From: Rhizobium mayense
GTDB taxonomy: Bacteria; Pseudomonadota; Alphaproteobacteria; Rhizobiales; Rhizobiaceae
Length of the DNA stretch: 64,000 bases
NCBI RefSeq assembly: GCF_030272705.1
Contig: NZ_JARFYM010000001.1
Span: 434,001 to 498,000 of the forward strand
Direction: 5' to 3'
The notes beneath the pieces were generated by a model, which was not told the origin of the DNA, did not search any database, and saw only the letters and a list, made by a program, of their open reading frames with translations. Shown piece by piece: positions 8,129 through 17,253 of the stretch; positions within the stretch are counted from its first letter, which is position 1, and the number at the start of each line of letters is the position of its first letter. Made by a program: the position numbers and the translations under genes.

Positions 8129-8173
8129 ATGCCGATCGGCGGGCGGGCAACCCCTGCCGCCCGCCTTGGCATT
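8129..8173. terminator. Strong GC-rich hairpin between convergent genes
   Basis: Arms GGCGGGCGG (8138-8146) and CCGCCCGCC (8157-8165) are perfectly complementary around a 10-base loop. Outer ATGCC and GGCAT extend the stem after small bulges. It separates the rightward entericidin gene from the leftward corrinoid-protein gene. No long T-tract is present, so terminator function in both directions is likely but not certain. Confidence 0.6.
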
Positions 8174-8181
8174 CGTCGCGA

Positions 8182-8883
8182 TCAGGCGTTGGCGGCGTGG
8201 CTGTTGTGCTTGCGCTTCATGAAATCCTTGGCAGTTTCGACCGCCACGGCTGCGTCACGGCAGTAGGCGTCGGCACCGACTGCCTTGCCGAACTCCTCGT
8301 TCAGCGGGGCACCGCCGACGAGAACGACATAATCGTCCCGCATGCCCTTTTCCTTCAGCGTGTCGATGACGACCTTCATGTAGGGCATGGTCGTCGTCAG
8401 CAGCGCCGACATACCGAGAATATCGGGCTGTTCGCGCTCGATGGCGTCGAGATAGTTTTCGACCGGATTGTTGATGCCGAGATCGATGACGTCGAAGCCG
8501 GCGCCTTCCATCATCATGCCGACAAGGTTCTTGCCGATGTCGTGAATGTCGCCCTTAACGGTGCCGATCACCATCTTGCCGAGCTTCGGCGCGCCGGTCT
8601 CGGCCAGCAGTGGGCGAAGGATCGACATGCCGGCCTTCATCGCATTAGCGGAAAGCAGTACTTCGGGAACGAAGAGAATACCGTCGCGAAAGTCGATGCC
8701 GACGATGCGCATGCCTTCGACAAGCGCTTGGGTCAGGATATCGTAAGGCGTCCAGCCGCGTTCGAGGAGGATATTGGTCGCTTCCTCGATTTCCTCCTTT
8801 AGTCCGTCATAGAGGTCATCATGCATCTGCTGCACGAGTTCCTCATCCGAAAGTTCTGCGAGAATGATTTCGTCGTCAGACAT
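8182..8883 (-). CDS. mtgC-like: B12-binding corrinoid protein (MtgC/MttC-like)
   Basis: A 233-residue methyl carrier. Residues about 10-85 form the helical cap domain (ILLERGWTPYDILTQALVEG) and about 90-225 the cobalamin Rossmann domain. The domain has the lower-ligand motif GDIHDIGKNL (D-x-H-x-x-G) and the later GGAPLNEEF. It accepts a methyl group from the MttB-family enzyme and passes it to the DHPS-like methyltransferase. ATG at 8883 was preferred over 8892 because GGAG lies just before it. It is divergent from the mtgB-like gene across 261 bases that hold no evident gene. Family call is strong; the substrate is inferred. Confidence 0.9.
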   Translation of the reverse strand: MSDDEIILAELSDEELVQQMHDDLYDGLKEEIEEATNILLERGWTPYDILTQALVEGMRIVGIDFRDGILFVPEVLLSANAMKAGMSILRPLLAETGAPKLGKMVIGTVKGDIHDIGKNLVGMMMEGAGFDVIDLGINNPVENYLDAIEREQPDILGMSALLTTTMPYMKVVIDTLKEKGMRDDYVVLVGGAPLNEEFGKAVGADAYCRDAAVAVETAKDFMKRKHNSHAANA

Positions 8884-9144
8884 GCGCTCCATCCCGTTTT
8901 CGTGCGATGCATCAGAGGCTTGTATAAAACAGTACTGCCTTTACCGATAGACCCGAAGCCTGACAAAACCCTTTTCGAAAGCGACGTAGCGCAGATAAAT
9001 CGCGACGCACAGAAACGAAGCAATTTCGCCTTGCCCATGTCTGTCCTATGCTAGTCGCTGGCGCATAAAGAAACGTCCGTGCGACGGAATCGGATAGCAT
9101 GGGGCAATGACAGACGCATTCATGCGCAGGAGTGAGGAAGCATC

Positions 9145-10725
9145 ATGGACGATAACATTGAGCAACCGGCCGCTGGCGGTGATGGTGGCGGACGGCGTTC
9201 GCGCGGCGAGGGCAGAGGTGCGGCCGCTCGGCGCGCATCGCGCAGCGGCGGCGGACCCGGTCCATCGCTTCCTTATATCGTCCGAAAGATCGGCGTTTAT
9301 GAGGTGCTGGACGAGGAAGGCCTGCAGCTTATCGAGCGCAATGCCGATACCGTGCTCGAGGAAATCGGCATCGAATTTCGCGACGACGCGGAAGCGCTGG
9401 CACTCTGGAAGGAAGCCGGCGCCGACGTTAAGGGACAGCGGGTGCATTTCCCGAAGGGGCTTTGCCGCGAACTTTTGAAGACCGCACCGAAGGAATTCAC
9501 TTGGCATGCACGCAATAGCGCCCGCAACGCCCATGTTGGCGGCAAGGCGACGATCTTCGCGCCGGTCTACGGCCCGCCCTTTGTCCGTGATCTCGAAGGC
9601 AATCGCCGTTACGCGACGATCGAGGATTTCCGCAATTTCGTGAAGCTCGCCTATATGGCGCCGTCGATGCATTCGTCCGGCGGCACGGTGTGCGAGCCGG
9701 TCGACATCCCCGTCAATAAACGCCACCTCGATATGGTCTACAGCCATATCAAATATTCCGACAAGCCATTCATGGGCTCGGTGACCGCGCCGGAACGTGC
9801 GGAAGACACGATCGCGATGGCGAAGATCGTCTTCGGCGACGAGTTCGTCGAAAACAATTGCGTCACGCTGAACCTGATCAACGCCAACTCGCCGATGGTA
9901 TTCGACGAGACCATGCTCGGTGCATTGAAGGTCTACGCGCGGCATAACCAGGCCTCCGTCGTCTCCCCCTTCATCCTTTCCGGCGCAATGAGCCCGGTGA
10001 CGGTCGCTGGCACGCTGGCACAGATCCTGGCCGAAGTGCTCGCCGGTGCTTCCTTCACGCAGTTGATCCGCAAGGGATCGCCGGTGCTCTACGGCACCTT
10101 CGCCGCCTCCATCTCGATGCAGTCGGGCGCGCCGACCTTCGGTACGCCGGAACCGTCTCTGGTTTCCTACGGTTCAGCCCAGCTTGCCCGCCGTCTCGGC
10201 CTGCCGTTCCGTACCGGCGGCTCGCTCTGCGCCTCGAAGGTGCCGGATGCGCAGGCTGCACACGAATCGGCCAATACGCTGAACATGACGCTGCTCGCCG
10301 GCACGAATTTCGTGCTGCATGCGGCCGGCTGGCTCGAAGGCGGGCTCGTCTCGTCCTACGAGAAGTTCATGATCGACCAGGATCAGCTCGGCATGATGCA
10401 GAAGATGGCCGAGGGCGTCGATCTCTCGGAAAACGGCCAGGCGCTGGACGCGATTCGCGAAGTCGGCCCCGGCAGCCACTATCTCGGCTGCGGCCATACG
10501 CAGGCGAATTTCCAGACAGCCTTCTACCGCTCGGCGCTCGCCGACAACAACTCCTTCGAGCAGTGGGAGATCGAGGGCCAGAAACGTATCGAGGAGCGCG
10601 CCAATGCGCTTTGCCGCTCCTGGCTCGACCATTATGAAGCACCGCCGCTGGATCCCGCGATCGACGAGGCGCTGCTGGCCTATATCCAGAAGCGCAAGGA
10701 TTCGATGCCGGACGCTTTCACTTGA
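9145..10725 (+). CDS. mtgB-like: Trimethylamine methyltransferase family protein (MttB superfamily, MtgB-like)
   Basis: A 526-residue TIM-barrel methyltransferase of the MttB superfamily. It contains no in-frame amber codon, so it belongs to the non-pyrrolysine branch that includes glycine-betaine:corrinoid methyltransferase MtgB. Family segments include YGPPFVRD, SSGGTVCEPVDIPV and LNLINANSPMVFDETM. The first roughly 45 residues are a Gly/Arg/Ala-rich extension (GGDGGGRRSRGEGRG) absent from the core fold. The expected reaction is transfer of one N-methyl group of a quaternary amine to the cobalt of the 8182-8883 protein. Glycine betaine is the likeliest substrate given the BHMT and ABC genes nearby; carnitine or proline betaine remain possible. 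ATG at 9145 follows a GGAGTGAGGAAG site. Confidence 0.85.
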   Translation: MDDNIEQPAAGGDGGGRRSRGEGRGAAARRASRSGGGPGPSLPYIVRKIGVYEVLDEEGLQLIERNADTVLEEIGIEFRDDAEALALWKEAGADVKGQRVHFPKGLCRELLKTAPKEFTWHARNSARNAHVGGKATIFAPVYGPPFVRDLEGNRRYATIEDFRNFVKLAYMAPSMHSSGGTVCEPVDIPVNKRHLDMVYSHIKYSDKPFMGSVTAPERAEDTIAMAKIVFGDEFVENNCVTLNLINANSPMVFDETMLGALKVYARHNQASVVSPFILSGAMSPVTVAGTLAQILAEVLAGASFTQLIRKGSPVLYGTFAASISMQSGAPTFGTPEPSLVSYGSAQLARRLGLPFRTGGSLCASKVPDAQAAHESANTLNMTLLAGTNFVLHAAGWLEGGLVSSYEKFMIDQDQLGMMQKMAEGVDLSENGQALDAIREVGPGSHYLGCGHTQANFQTAFYRSALADNNSFEQWEIEGQKRIEERANALCRSWLDHYEAPPLDPAIDEALLAYIQKRKDSMPDAFT

Positions 10726-10830
10726 AGAGAGCCCGAGGCCGCCAGGGAGCAAGGCGGTGCGATACGCGTCGCCGATCTCATCCAGAAGGAGGTCTGGCGG
10801 CCGCACTATCAATATAAGGGGCCGCGATGA
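10726..10830 (+). other. In-frame open extension beyond the mtgB-like stop
   Basis: After the TGA at 10723-10725 the same frame stays open for 34 codons and ends at a TGA (10828-10830). That TGA overlaps the ATG of the next gene as ATGA. No ATG, GTG or TTG lies in frame inside it, so it could only be translated by read-through. About three quarters of its codons end in G or C, like the neighbouring genes. A hairpin CCGCC-N9-GGCGG occurs at 10739-10757, 13 bases after the stop. This may be chance, a remnant of a longer gene, or a recoding site. Confidence 0.3.
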
Positions 10831-11522
10831 GCGGCGGCTCTGTCATTGTTGATGGACTCCGTGCGGCGCTTGCTCCGCACGGAGTTTTTATTCGTGGGAT
10901 CGTCTTATTTGATGAGGGCGAGGGACCGGCACTGGCCGATGGGATGCCGGCTCGGAGCGTAATCCTGGTCGGCAATATCGGCGGTTCGATTTGGGAGCCG
11001 TTTTCCCGGTGGCGGCAGTCATCCGAAAATGTCGCTCGCCACGATCCGCTTGACGAGTGGTCGAAGGGGATCATCCGGCCTCTCGCCGTGGCGTTCGACG
11101 CTACAGCCTATTTTCCCTCCGATCCGCCGTGGCAGCCGTTTCAGCGTTGGGCCATGCGGGCGGAAGGTTTGAAGGCATCGCCGCTCGGCATCCTGATCCA
11201 CCCGGACTACGGCCTATGGCACGGCTATCGCGGCGCCCTGGGGTTTGCCGTTGCGATCGGAGAAACTGGACCACCACGCGCGGTTGTTTCACACCCCTGC
11301 GATCACTGCGCCGAAAAACCATGCCTGACCGCTTGTCCTGTCGATGCCGTCGCGCCCACCGGCTTCGATGCTGCCGGCTGTCGGTCGCATCTCTGTACCG
11401 AGGCGGGAAGGGCCGGCTGCATGATCGGCGGTTGTCTGGCGCGCAATGCCTGTCCGGTGGGTTCCGCTTATCGTTATTCGAGGGCGCAGCTTGCCTTTCA
11501 CATGGCGGCACTTCAATCTTGA
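10827..11522 (+). CDS. 4Fe-4S ferredoxin-type protein, QueG-like C-terminus
   Basis: A 231-residue protein with a ferredoxin cluster region at about residues 155-215: HPCDHCAEKPCLTACP, then a Cys-rich RSHLCTEAGRAGCMIGGC and NACPVG. The arrangement resembles the iron-sulfur half of epoxyqueuosine reductase and corrinoid-linked reductases, but no separate cobalamin domain is evident at this length. It may donate electrons to the corrinoid system next door; that is inference. ATG at 10827 follows AAGGGG. An intrinsic-terminator-like hairpin overlaps codons 10-22. Confidence 0.75.
   Translation: MSGGSVIVDGLRAALAPHGVFIRGIVLFDEGEGPALADGMPARSVILVGNIGGSIWEPFSRWRQSSENVARHDPLDEWSKGIIRPLAVAFDATAYFPSDPPWQPFQRWAMRAEGLKASPLGILIHPDYGLWHGYRGALGFAVAIGETGPPRAVVSHPCDHCAEKPCLTACPVDAVAPTGFDAAGCRSHLCTEAGRAGCMIGGCLARNACPVGSAYRYSRAQLAFHMAALQS
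10856..10892 (+). terminator. Intrinsic-terminator-like hairpin inside the 4Fe-4S gene
   Basis: ACTCCGTGCGG (10856-10866) and CCGCACGGAGT (10875-10885) form a perfect 11-base-pair stem with an 8-base loop, followed by TTTTATT. This has the full look of a Rho-independent terminator for the upstream mtgB-like transcript, yet it lies within the first 22 codons of the next gene. It could act as an attenuator. Confidence 0.65.
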
Positions 11523-11594
11523 AAGGGTGAGGGATTTCCTTCTTTTGCCCTATTTCCCCTGCGCTCTAAGGCTCGCGAAATCCGCTCCGGAGTT

Positions 11595-12341
11595 GTGTGT
11601 TTGATTCGATTGCTGACCATGCTTGCCCTTCTCGCCTGCGCTAGCACGGCCTTTGCTGATGAAGCCTGCCGCAAAGTCCTGCATCTCGGCGACAGCTATA
11701 CAGTCTGCACTTTCGATCCCGCCATTGATGGCATCCAGCTTTACCAGAACGACCGCAGCGGCAAACCCTATGGCTCCTTCCGGGCGCTGGAGAGCGACTT
11801 GATGCAAGACCGCATTTACGTCCGCTTCGCCATGAACGGCGGAATGTACAGGGACGATCAGTCGCCCGTTGGTCTCTATATCGAAAATGGTAGGGAGCAG
11901 AGAGCGATCAACACCAACAAGGGATGGGGCAATTTTCATCTGCTGCCGAACGGAGTCTTCTACATCCTGCCAGGCCATGCCGGCATCATGGAGAGCAAAG
12001 CCTTCATCGCTTCTGGCATCAAGCCATTCTACGCGACGCAATCCGGCCCGATGCTGGTGATCGACGGCAAGCTGCACCCATCGTTTCTCGCCGACAGCAC
12101 CAGTTTCAAGACACGCAACGGAGTCGGCATCTCGGCGGACGGCAAGGTGATCTTCGCCGCGTCCGACGGCGCCGTCCGCTTCCACGATTTTGCGACCCTG
12201 TTCCGCGACGATCTCGGCTGCGCCAATGCGCTCTTCCTCGACGGCAGTATCTCTAGCCTCGACATACCGGAATGGCAGAGACGGGACGGACAGTTCCCGC
12301 TCGGCCCGATCATCGCCGTGACGGAGTCGCTGCCGCAGTGA
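11595..12341 (+). CDS. Exported phosphodiester glycosidase family protein (NAGPA domain)
   Basis: A 248-residue protein with an N-terminal signal peptide (LLTMLALLACASTAFA, cleavage before DEACRK). The body matches the phosphodiester glycosidase / NAGPA family, with FAMNGGMYRDD, QSGPMLVIDGKLH and ALFLDGSISSL. Members hydrolyse sugar phosphodiesters or bind peptidoglycan-like glycans in the periplasm. The start used is GTG at 11595; ATG at 11619 would leave a shorter signal. It precedes a glycan-modification block, so a role in surface polysaccharide turnover is possible. Confidence 0.78.
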   Translation: MCLIRLLTMLALLACASTAFADEACRKVLHLGDSYTVCTFDPAIDGIQLYQNDRSGKPYGSFRALESDLMQDRIYVRFAMNGGMYRDDQSPVGLYIENGREQRAINTNKGWGNFHLLPNGVFYILPGHAGIMESKAFIASGIKPFYATQSGPMLVIDGKLHPSFLADSTSFKTRNGVGISADGKVIFAASDGAVRFHDFATLFRDDLGCANALFLDGSISSLDIPEWQRRDGQFPLGPIIAVTESLPQ

Positions 12342-12421
12342 ACTCAGCAGCCCGCAAGGTTGGAGCCAGCCACATTCGCTAATGGACGTAGCGGGAGGAT
12401 TGTAGGTCCTTCGGATGCGCA

Positions 12422-13912
12422 GTGTCGGATTGGGGCTTCGAAACATCGATGACGGAAATTGCAAACAGGGCAAAGGCTCTGATCTTCATGACGGCGCGCG
12501 ATTGCGAAATGTATGTGAGGCAATCCCTGGCGAGCCTTTCGCGGCAAACGCACGATGATCTGCACGTCCTTTTCGTCGATGATTGTTCCGAGGATGACAC
12601 TGGTATCATTGCGGCGGCGCTCCTCAACGATCTCTTTCCGAACCGGCACACCTTTATTCGCAACGATGCGCGATGGGGGAAGTCGCGCAACGTCTGGGAG
12701 CATCTGAGGCCGCGTACGAATATGGCCGAGTTTATCGTCATCCTCGATGGCGACGATCAGGTGATCATTCCGACCATCGTCGACCGGATGTCGCAGTGCT
12801 ATACAGACGGGCAGGATGTCGTCTGGACGAACTTCATCACCGATGGCGGCGGGATTGGTGGTAACGGTGCTCTCGATCCCAACCTTTCGCCGCGTCGGCA
12901 GGGCTGGAAAACCAGCCATCTCTTCAGCTTCCGTGCGTCTTTGCTGGACAATGTTCCCGAGGGCTATTTGCGCGATAGCGCCGGCCAGTGGTACATGGCA
13001 GCCTGCGACATCGCGCTTGCCTTGCCTATTCTCGATCAGACGCGGCGCTACGAGTTCATTCCGGTCAACGCGCATCGGTACACGGCGACCAATCCCTATT
13101 CTCATCACAATCTCGACCCGCAGTCGCGTGGACTGAATTCCACCGCGCAGCAGCGCTCGGCGCAGGACGTGTTCAACAAGCCGCCTCTGCCGTTGACCCG
13201 CCCGGCAAAGAATGCGGCGGCGGAGCGGGTGGTTGCTCCGGCGTCCGTCGAGAGCCGCCCGCTCGCCACAGTTGCCGGAGCCGGGCAGGCGTGGCAGGAG
13301 ATGGCCAGCGAAATCCTTATCGCCGGCTATCCGACTTTGCTCGACGCTCAATCGGTCGCCGGTCGCGATCCGTTGACGCCGATGCAGATCTGGGCGCTTC
13401 GCCGCGCCACGTTCGAAAGGAGCGAAACGCCGAATATTCTCCATATCGGTGCGCCGCGCTCCGCCTTGGTGCTGGCATCCCTTATTTCCGGTCTCGATGC
13501 CGGGCTGAACTGCCTGTGTATCTCGCCGGAACAGGTTGGGGACATCGAAGCGCGCTTCATCGCCAGCGGTCAGACGGACAGGATTTCCATCATGGAGACA
13601 GAGGCTACCAATGTGAGCTTCGAGGACGTTTCCGCGATCTTTCCGGACACAAGACAGATCAGCGAGGACGTCAAGTTCGACTTGGTCGTGGTGGATCTGC
13701 GGAACACGGCCTATCCGGCCGAGAGCGCGTTGCTTGCGCTGCCGGCATTGGCGAACAATCTGTCGCCTCTCGGTTTCAATCTATGCGTTTTCGCCGAGGA
13801 CCGCGCGATCGAAGAGTTGGCCGCCAAGCGTTGGGCCAGTGTCAGTACGGGCCTGAAATTCTGTCTCGATGCCATAGGCGGTAGCGGATTGATGGTCGTC
13901 GGCGGCCGCTGA
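12422..13912 (+). CDS. Family 2 glycosyltransferase with C-terminal methyltransferase-like domain
   Basis: A 496-residue protein. Residues about 15-230 are a GT-A glycosyltransferase (MYVRQSLASLSRQTHDDL, VDDCSEDDT, the DxD region VILDGDDQVI). After a Pro/Ala-rich linker around 255-290, residues 300-496 look like a Rossmann fold resembling class I methyltransferases (ILHIGAPRSALVLASLI, DLVVVDLRN), but the glycine-rich SAM loop is degenerate. The start is uncertain: GTG 12422 or ATG 12449, neither with a clear ribosome site. It is followed by another fusion of the same two activities in reverse order, pointing to a shared surface-glycan pathway. Confidence 0.7.
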   Translation: MSDWGFETSMTEIANRAKALIFMTARDCEMYVRQSLASLSRQTHDDLHVLFVDDCSEDDTGIIAAALLNDLFPNRHTFIRNDARWGKSRNVWEHLRPRTNMAEFIVILDGDDQVIIPTIVDRMSQCYTDGQDVVWTNFITDGGGIGGNGALDPNLSPRRQGWKTSHLFSFRASLLDNVPEGYLRDSAGQWYMAACDIALALPILDQTRRYEFIPVNAHRYTATNPYSHHNLDPQSRGLNSTAQQRSAQDVFNKPPLPLTRPAKNAAAERVVAPASVESRPLATVAGAGQAWQEMASEILIAGYPTLLDAQSVAGRDPLTPMQIWALRRATFERSETPNILHIGAPRSALVLASLISGLDAGLNCLCISPEQVGDIEARFIASGQTDRISIMETEATNVSFEDVSAIFPDTRQISEDVKFDLVVVDLRNTAYPAESALLALPALANNLSPLGFNLCVFAEDRAIEELAAKRWASVSTGLKFCLDAIGGSGLMVVGGR

Positions 13913-13986
13913 CGATGCTCCCGACCGCGCCAGCGCATCACCGATAAGCCTCCGTGATAAACCTCTGCATATTGGAAAGAGCCGCG

Positions 13987-15801
13987 ATGACACTGCAAGC
14001 CACGGTCGCCTGTGAAGTGAACAGCTACCGGATTCCGGTCCGGTTCCACCTTCCCAATCCGAACGATCATATCCAGAGGATCATCCTGCAAAGCCGAGCC
14101 TTTTACGAGCGCGCCATGCTGGAGGATATTGGGTCGTCCCTGCCTGAAAATGCTTTCGTGGTCGATGTCGGTGCCAATATCGGCAATCATACGCTGTTCT
14201 TCAGCGCAGTGGTCGGCGCTCGGACGCTGGCCATCGAGCCGAATGCGGAAGCGCTGCGCATTCTTCGCGCGAACATAAGCCTGAACGGCTTGCAGGATCG
14301 CGTCGACGTCAAGCCGATAGCGCTGGGTGCCGAAGCGGGCATGGGGGATGTTGTCGAGGAAGACCCGTCCAAGTTGGGGATGGCCCGCGTCAGGCTTGCA
14401 GCCGACGGCCAGGTTCCGGTGGCGCGTCTTGACGATGTCGTTCGGGAGCAGCATGTCGACCTGATAAAAATCGATGTCGAAGGCATGGAGACCGAAGTGT
14501 TGCGCGGTGCCATGGGCACGATGGTGCGATGCCGACCGAGGTTGCTCGTCGAGGCGGCGACAGCGCAAGCTTTGCGAGATGTGGAGGCCATTTTGCGGCC
14601 GATCGGCTATCGCAAGATCAAGGTATACAACGAGACACCGACCTATTTGTTTGAGATGAAATTTGCGGACCTTGATCCGGACAATCGAATTCAGGCGATT
14701 GAACCCGCACATATTGCCGCCCTGCCGCCGACGAAAGCGATCGTGGCCGGCATGGCGACGGTAGCGGGCAACGAGATCGCGCTGCGGGCGGCGGTCATGT
14801 CGCTGCTGCCGCAGGTCGATCGGCTTTATGTCTATCTCAACGGCTTTACCGAGGCGCCGCGCTTCATTGCCGAGCATCAGAAGATCCGGCATTTCATCGA
14901 TACCGATGGCAGCCGTTATGGCGATGCCGGAAAATTCTGGGGACTGGAGCAGGTTGAGGATGCGATCTATGTCACCTGTGACGACGACATCATCTACCCC
15001 GACGATTTCGTTGCACGCATGATCGGCGAACTGGCACAACTGCGTGGTCGAGCGGTCGTCAGCGTACATGGCTCGATCATCCTGCAGCCGAGCCGTGGCT
15101 ACTACAAAGACCGCGGTCGCGCCGTCTTTCATTATGAGCGTAGTCTCATGCGGCGCCGGCGGGTCCACGTGGCGGCGACGGGTACCAGTGCCTTCCATTC
15201 CAGCCTGGTGAAAATGAAGCTCGCCGATTTTCGTCACCGCAACATGGCGGACATCTGGCTCGCCGAGTATCTATACCGCCAGAGTATTCCGGCCTATGCC
15301 GTGCCGCGAAAGGATGGCTGGCTGCAGACGATAGACGTGCCGCGTTCGTCGATTTATGCCCAATCGGCAGCCGGCACCGGTTCAAGCTATGATAGCTCAA
15401 CCAAGCAGGACGAGGTATTGTCTTCGATATACCCGCTCTCGCTCCTCGGATCAGACGCGGCGGATAGCTCATCGATCATCTATCTTGTGGATACCGACCG
15501 GCCGGACGGGCTGGTGGAATTCATCCTGGCGGTTGCCGGGCGCGAGCGCGATCCAACCATTTTCGTCACTTGCGATCACGAGACCGAGGATATGCGCGGT
15601 GTGGCGCTTCATCCGGATTTTCTTTGCGAAGTGCACCTCGTTGCCCGCAGCGGCAGAAAAACATCCTCCTACCTGGAGCTTTTGTCGAAGAATGCGCAGC
15701 GCGTGAGGGGCTGGACCATTCGCAATGGCAATGAATTGAAGCCGGCGGCCGGCAATGAATGGGAAAAATGGTTTGAGCCGATCGAGCCGCACGCCAGCTA
15801 G
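13987..15801 (+). CDS. FkbM-type methyltransferase fused to a glycosyltransferase-like domain
   Basis: A 604-residue bifunctional-looking protein. Residues about 30-230 are an FkbM-family SAM methyltransferase (FVVDVGANIGNHTLFFS, TLAIEPNAEAL, LIKIDVEGMETEVLRG). Residues about 240-470 resemble a GT-A glycosyltransferase with a DxD-like TCDDDIIYPDD and the acceptor region HVAATGTSAFHSS. The last 120 residues are unassigned. ATG at 13987 was chosen over GTG 13954 because GGAAAGAG precedes it. It likely methylates and extends a surface polysaccharide together with its upstream neighbour; the substrate is unknown. Confidence 0.75.
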   Translation: MTLQATVACEVNSYRIPVRFHLPNPNDHIQRIILQSRAFYERAMLEDIGSSLPENAFVVDVGANIGNHTLFFSAVVGARTLAIEPNAEALRILRANISLNGLQDRVDVKPIALGAEAGMGDVVEEDPSKLGMARVRLAADGQVPVARLDDVVREQHVDLIKIDVEGMETEVLRGAMGTMVRCRPRLLVEAATAQALRDVEAILRPIGYRKIKVYNETPTYLFEMKFADLDPDNRIQAIEPAHIAALPPTKAIVAGMATVAGNEIALRAAVMSLLPQVDRLYVYLNGFTEAPRFIAEHQKIRHFIDTDGSRYGDAGKFWGLEQVEDAIYVTCDDDIIYPDDFVARMIGELAQLRGRAVVSVHGSIILQPSRGYYKDRGRAVFHYERSLMRRRRVHVAATGTSAFHSSLVKMKLADFRHRNMADIWLAEYLYRQSIPAYAVPRKDGWLQTIDVPRSSIYAQSAAGTGSSYDSSTKQDEVLSSIYPLSLLGSDAADSSSIIYLVDTDRPDGLVEFILAVAGRERDPTIFVTCDHETEDMRGVALHPDFLCEVHLVARSGRKTSSYLELLSKNAQRVRGWTIRNGNELKPAAGNEWEKWFEPIEPHAS

Positions 15802-15825
15802 CATCCGTCATGCTTCGCCGATTGA

Positions 15826-15850
15826 CCCGATCTGCATCCTGCAGATCGGG
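15826..15850. other. Perfect 11-bp stem-loop
   Basis: CCCGATCTGCA and TGCAGATCGGG flank a 3-base loop in the 156 bases between the FkbM/GT gene and glf. No T-tract follows, so it is more likely an mRNA stability or attenuation element than a simple terminator. Confidence 0.5.
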
Positions 15851-15924
15851 GTGGTCTATGCCGCGGACCTTCGCGCCGGCGTTGCGGGCGATCTATCGAG
15901 GGCGCCACCAAACCAGCAGGTTGA

Positions 15925-17133
<1,209 letters not shown>

Positions 17134-17253
17134 ACAGGCGGACTGAGTTTCACCGGCGCCGTTTTGCCATAGATCGGCGTTCCTTGGACGAGGCAGCCTT
17201 TGTCAAGTTGTCGAGCGGGATGACCTATCACAGGACATCCCGCTTGATTGTTT

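Noticed and set aside
9145..10725. Pyrrolysine-containing trimethylamine methyltransferase
   Set aside because: The frame runs 526 codons without an in-frame amber codon, so it belongs to the non-pyrrolysine branch.
10723..10757. Selenocysteine insertion at the mtgB-like UGA
   Set aside because: A small hairpin follows the UGA, but its 5-6 base-pair stem and loop lack clear bacterial SECIS features, and no reason for Sec at this position is known. Kept only as a read-through or remnant observation.
13711..15237. 508-codon open frame antisense to the glycosyltransferase genes
   Set aside because: It spans two real genes on the other strand and has no recognisable domain, an expected artefact of GC-rich DNA.
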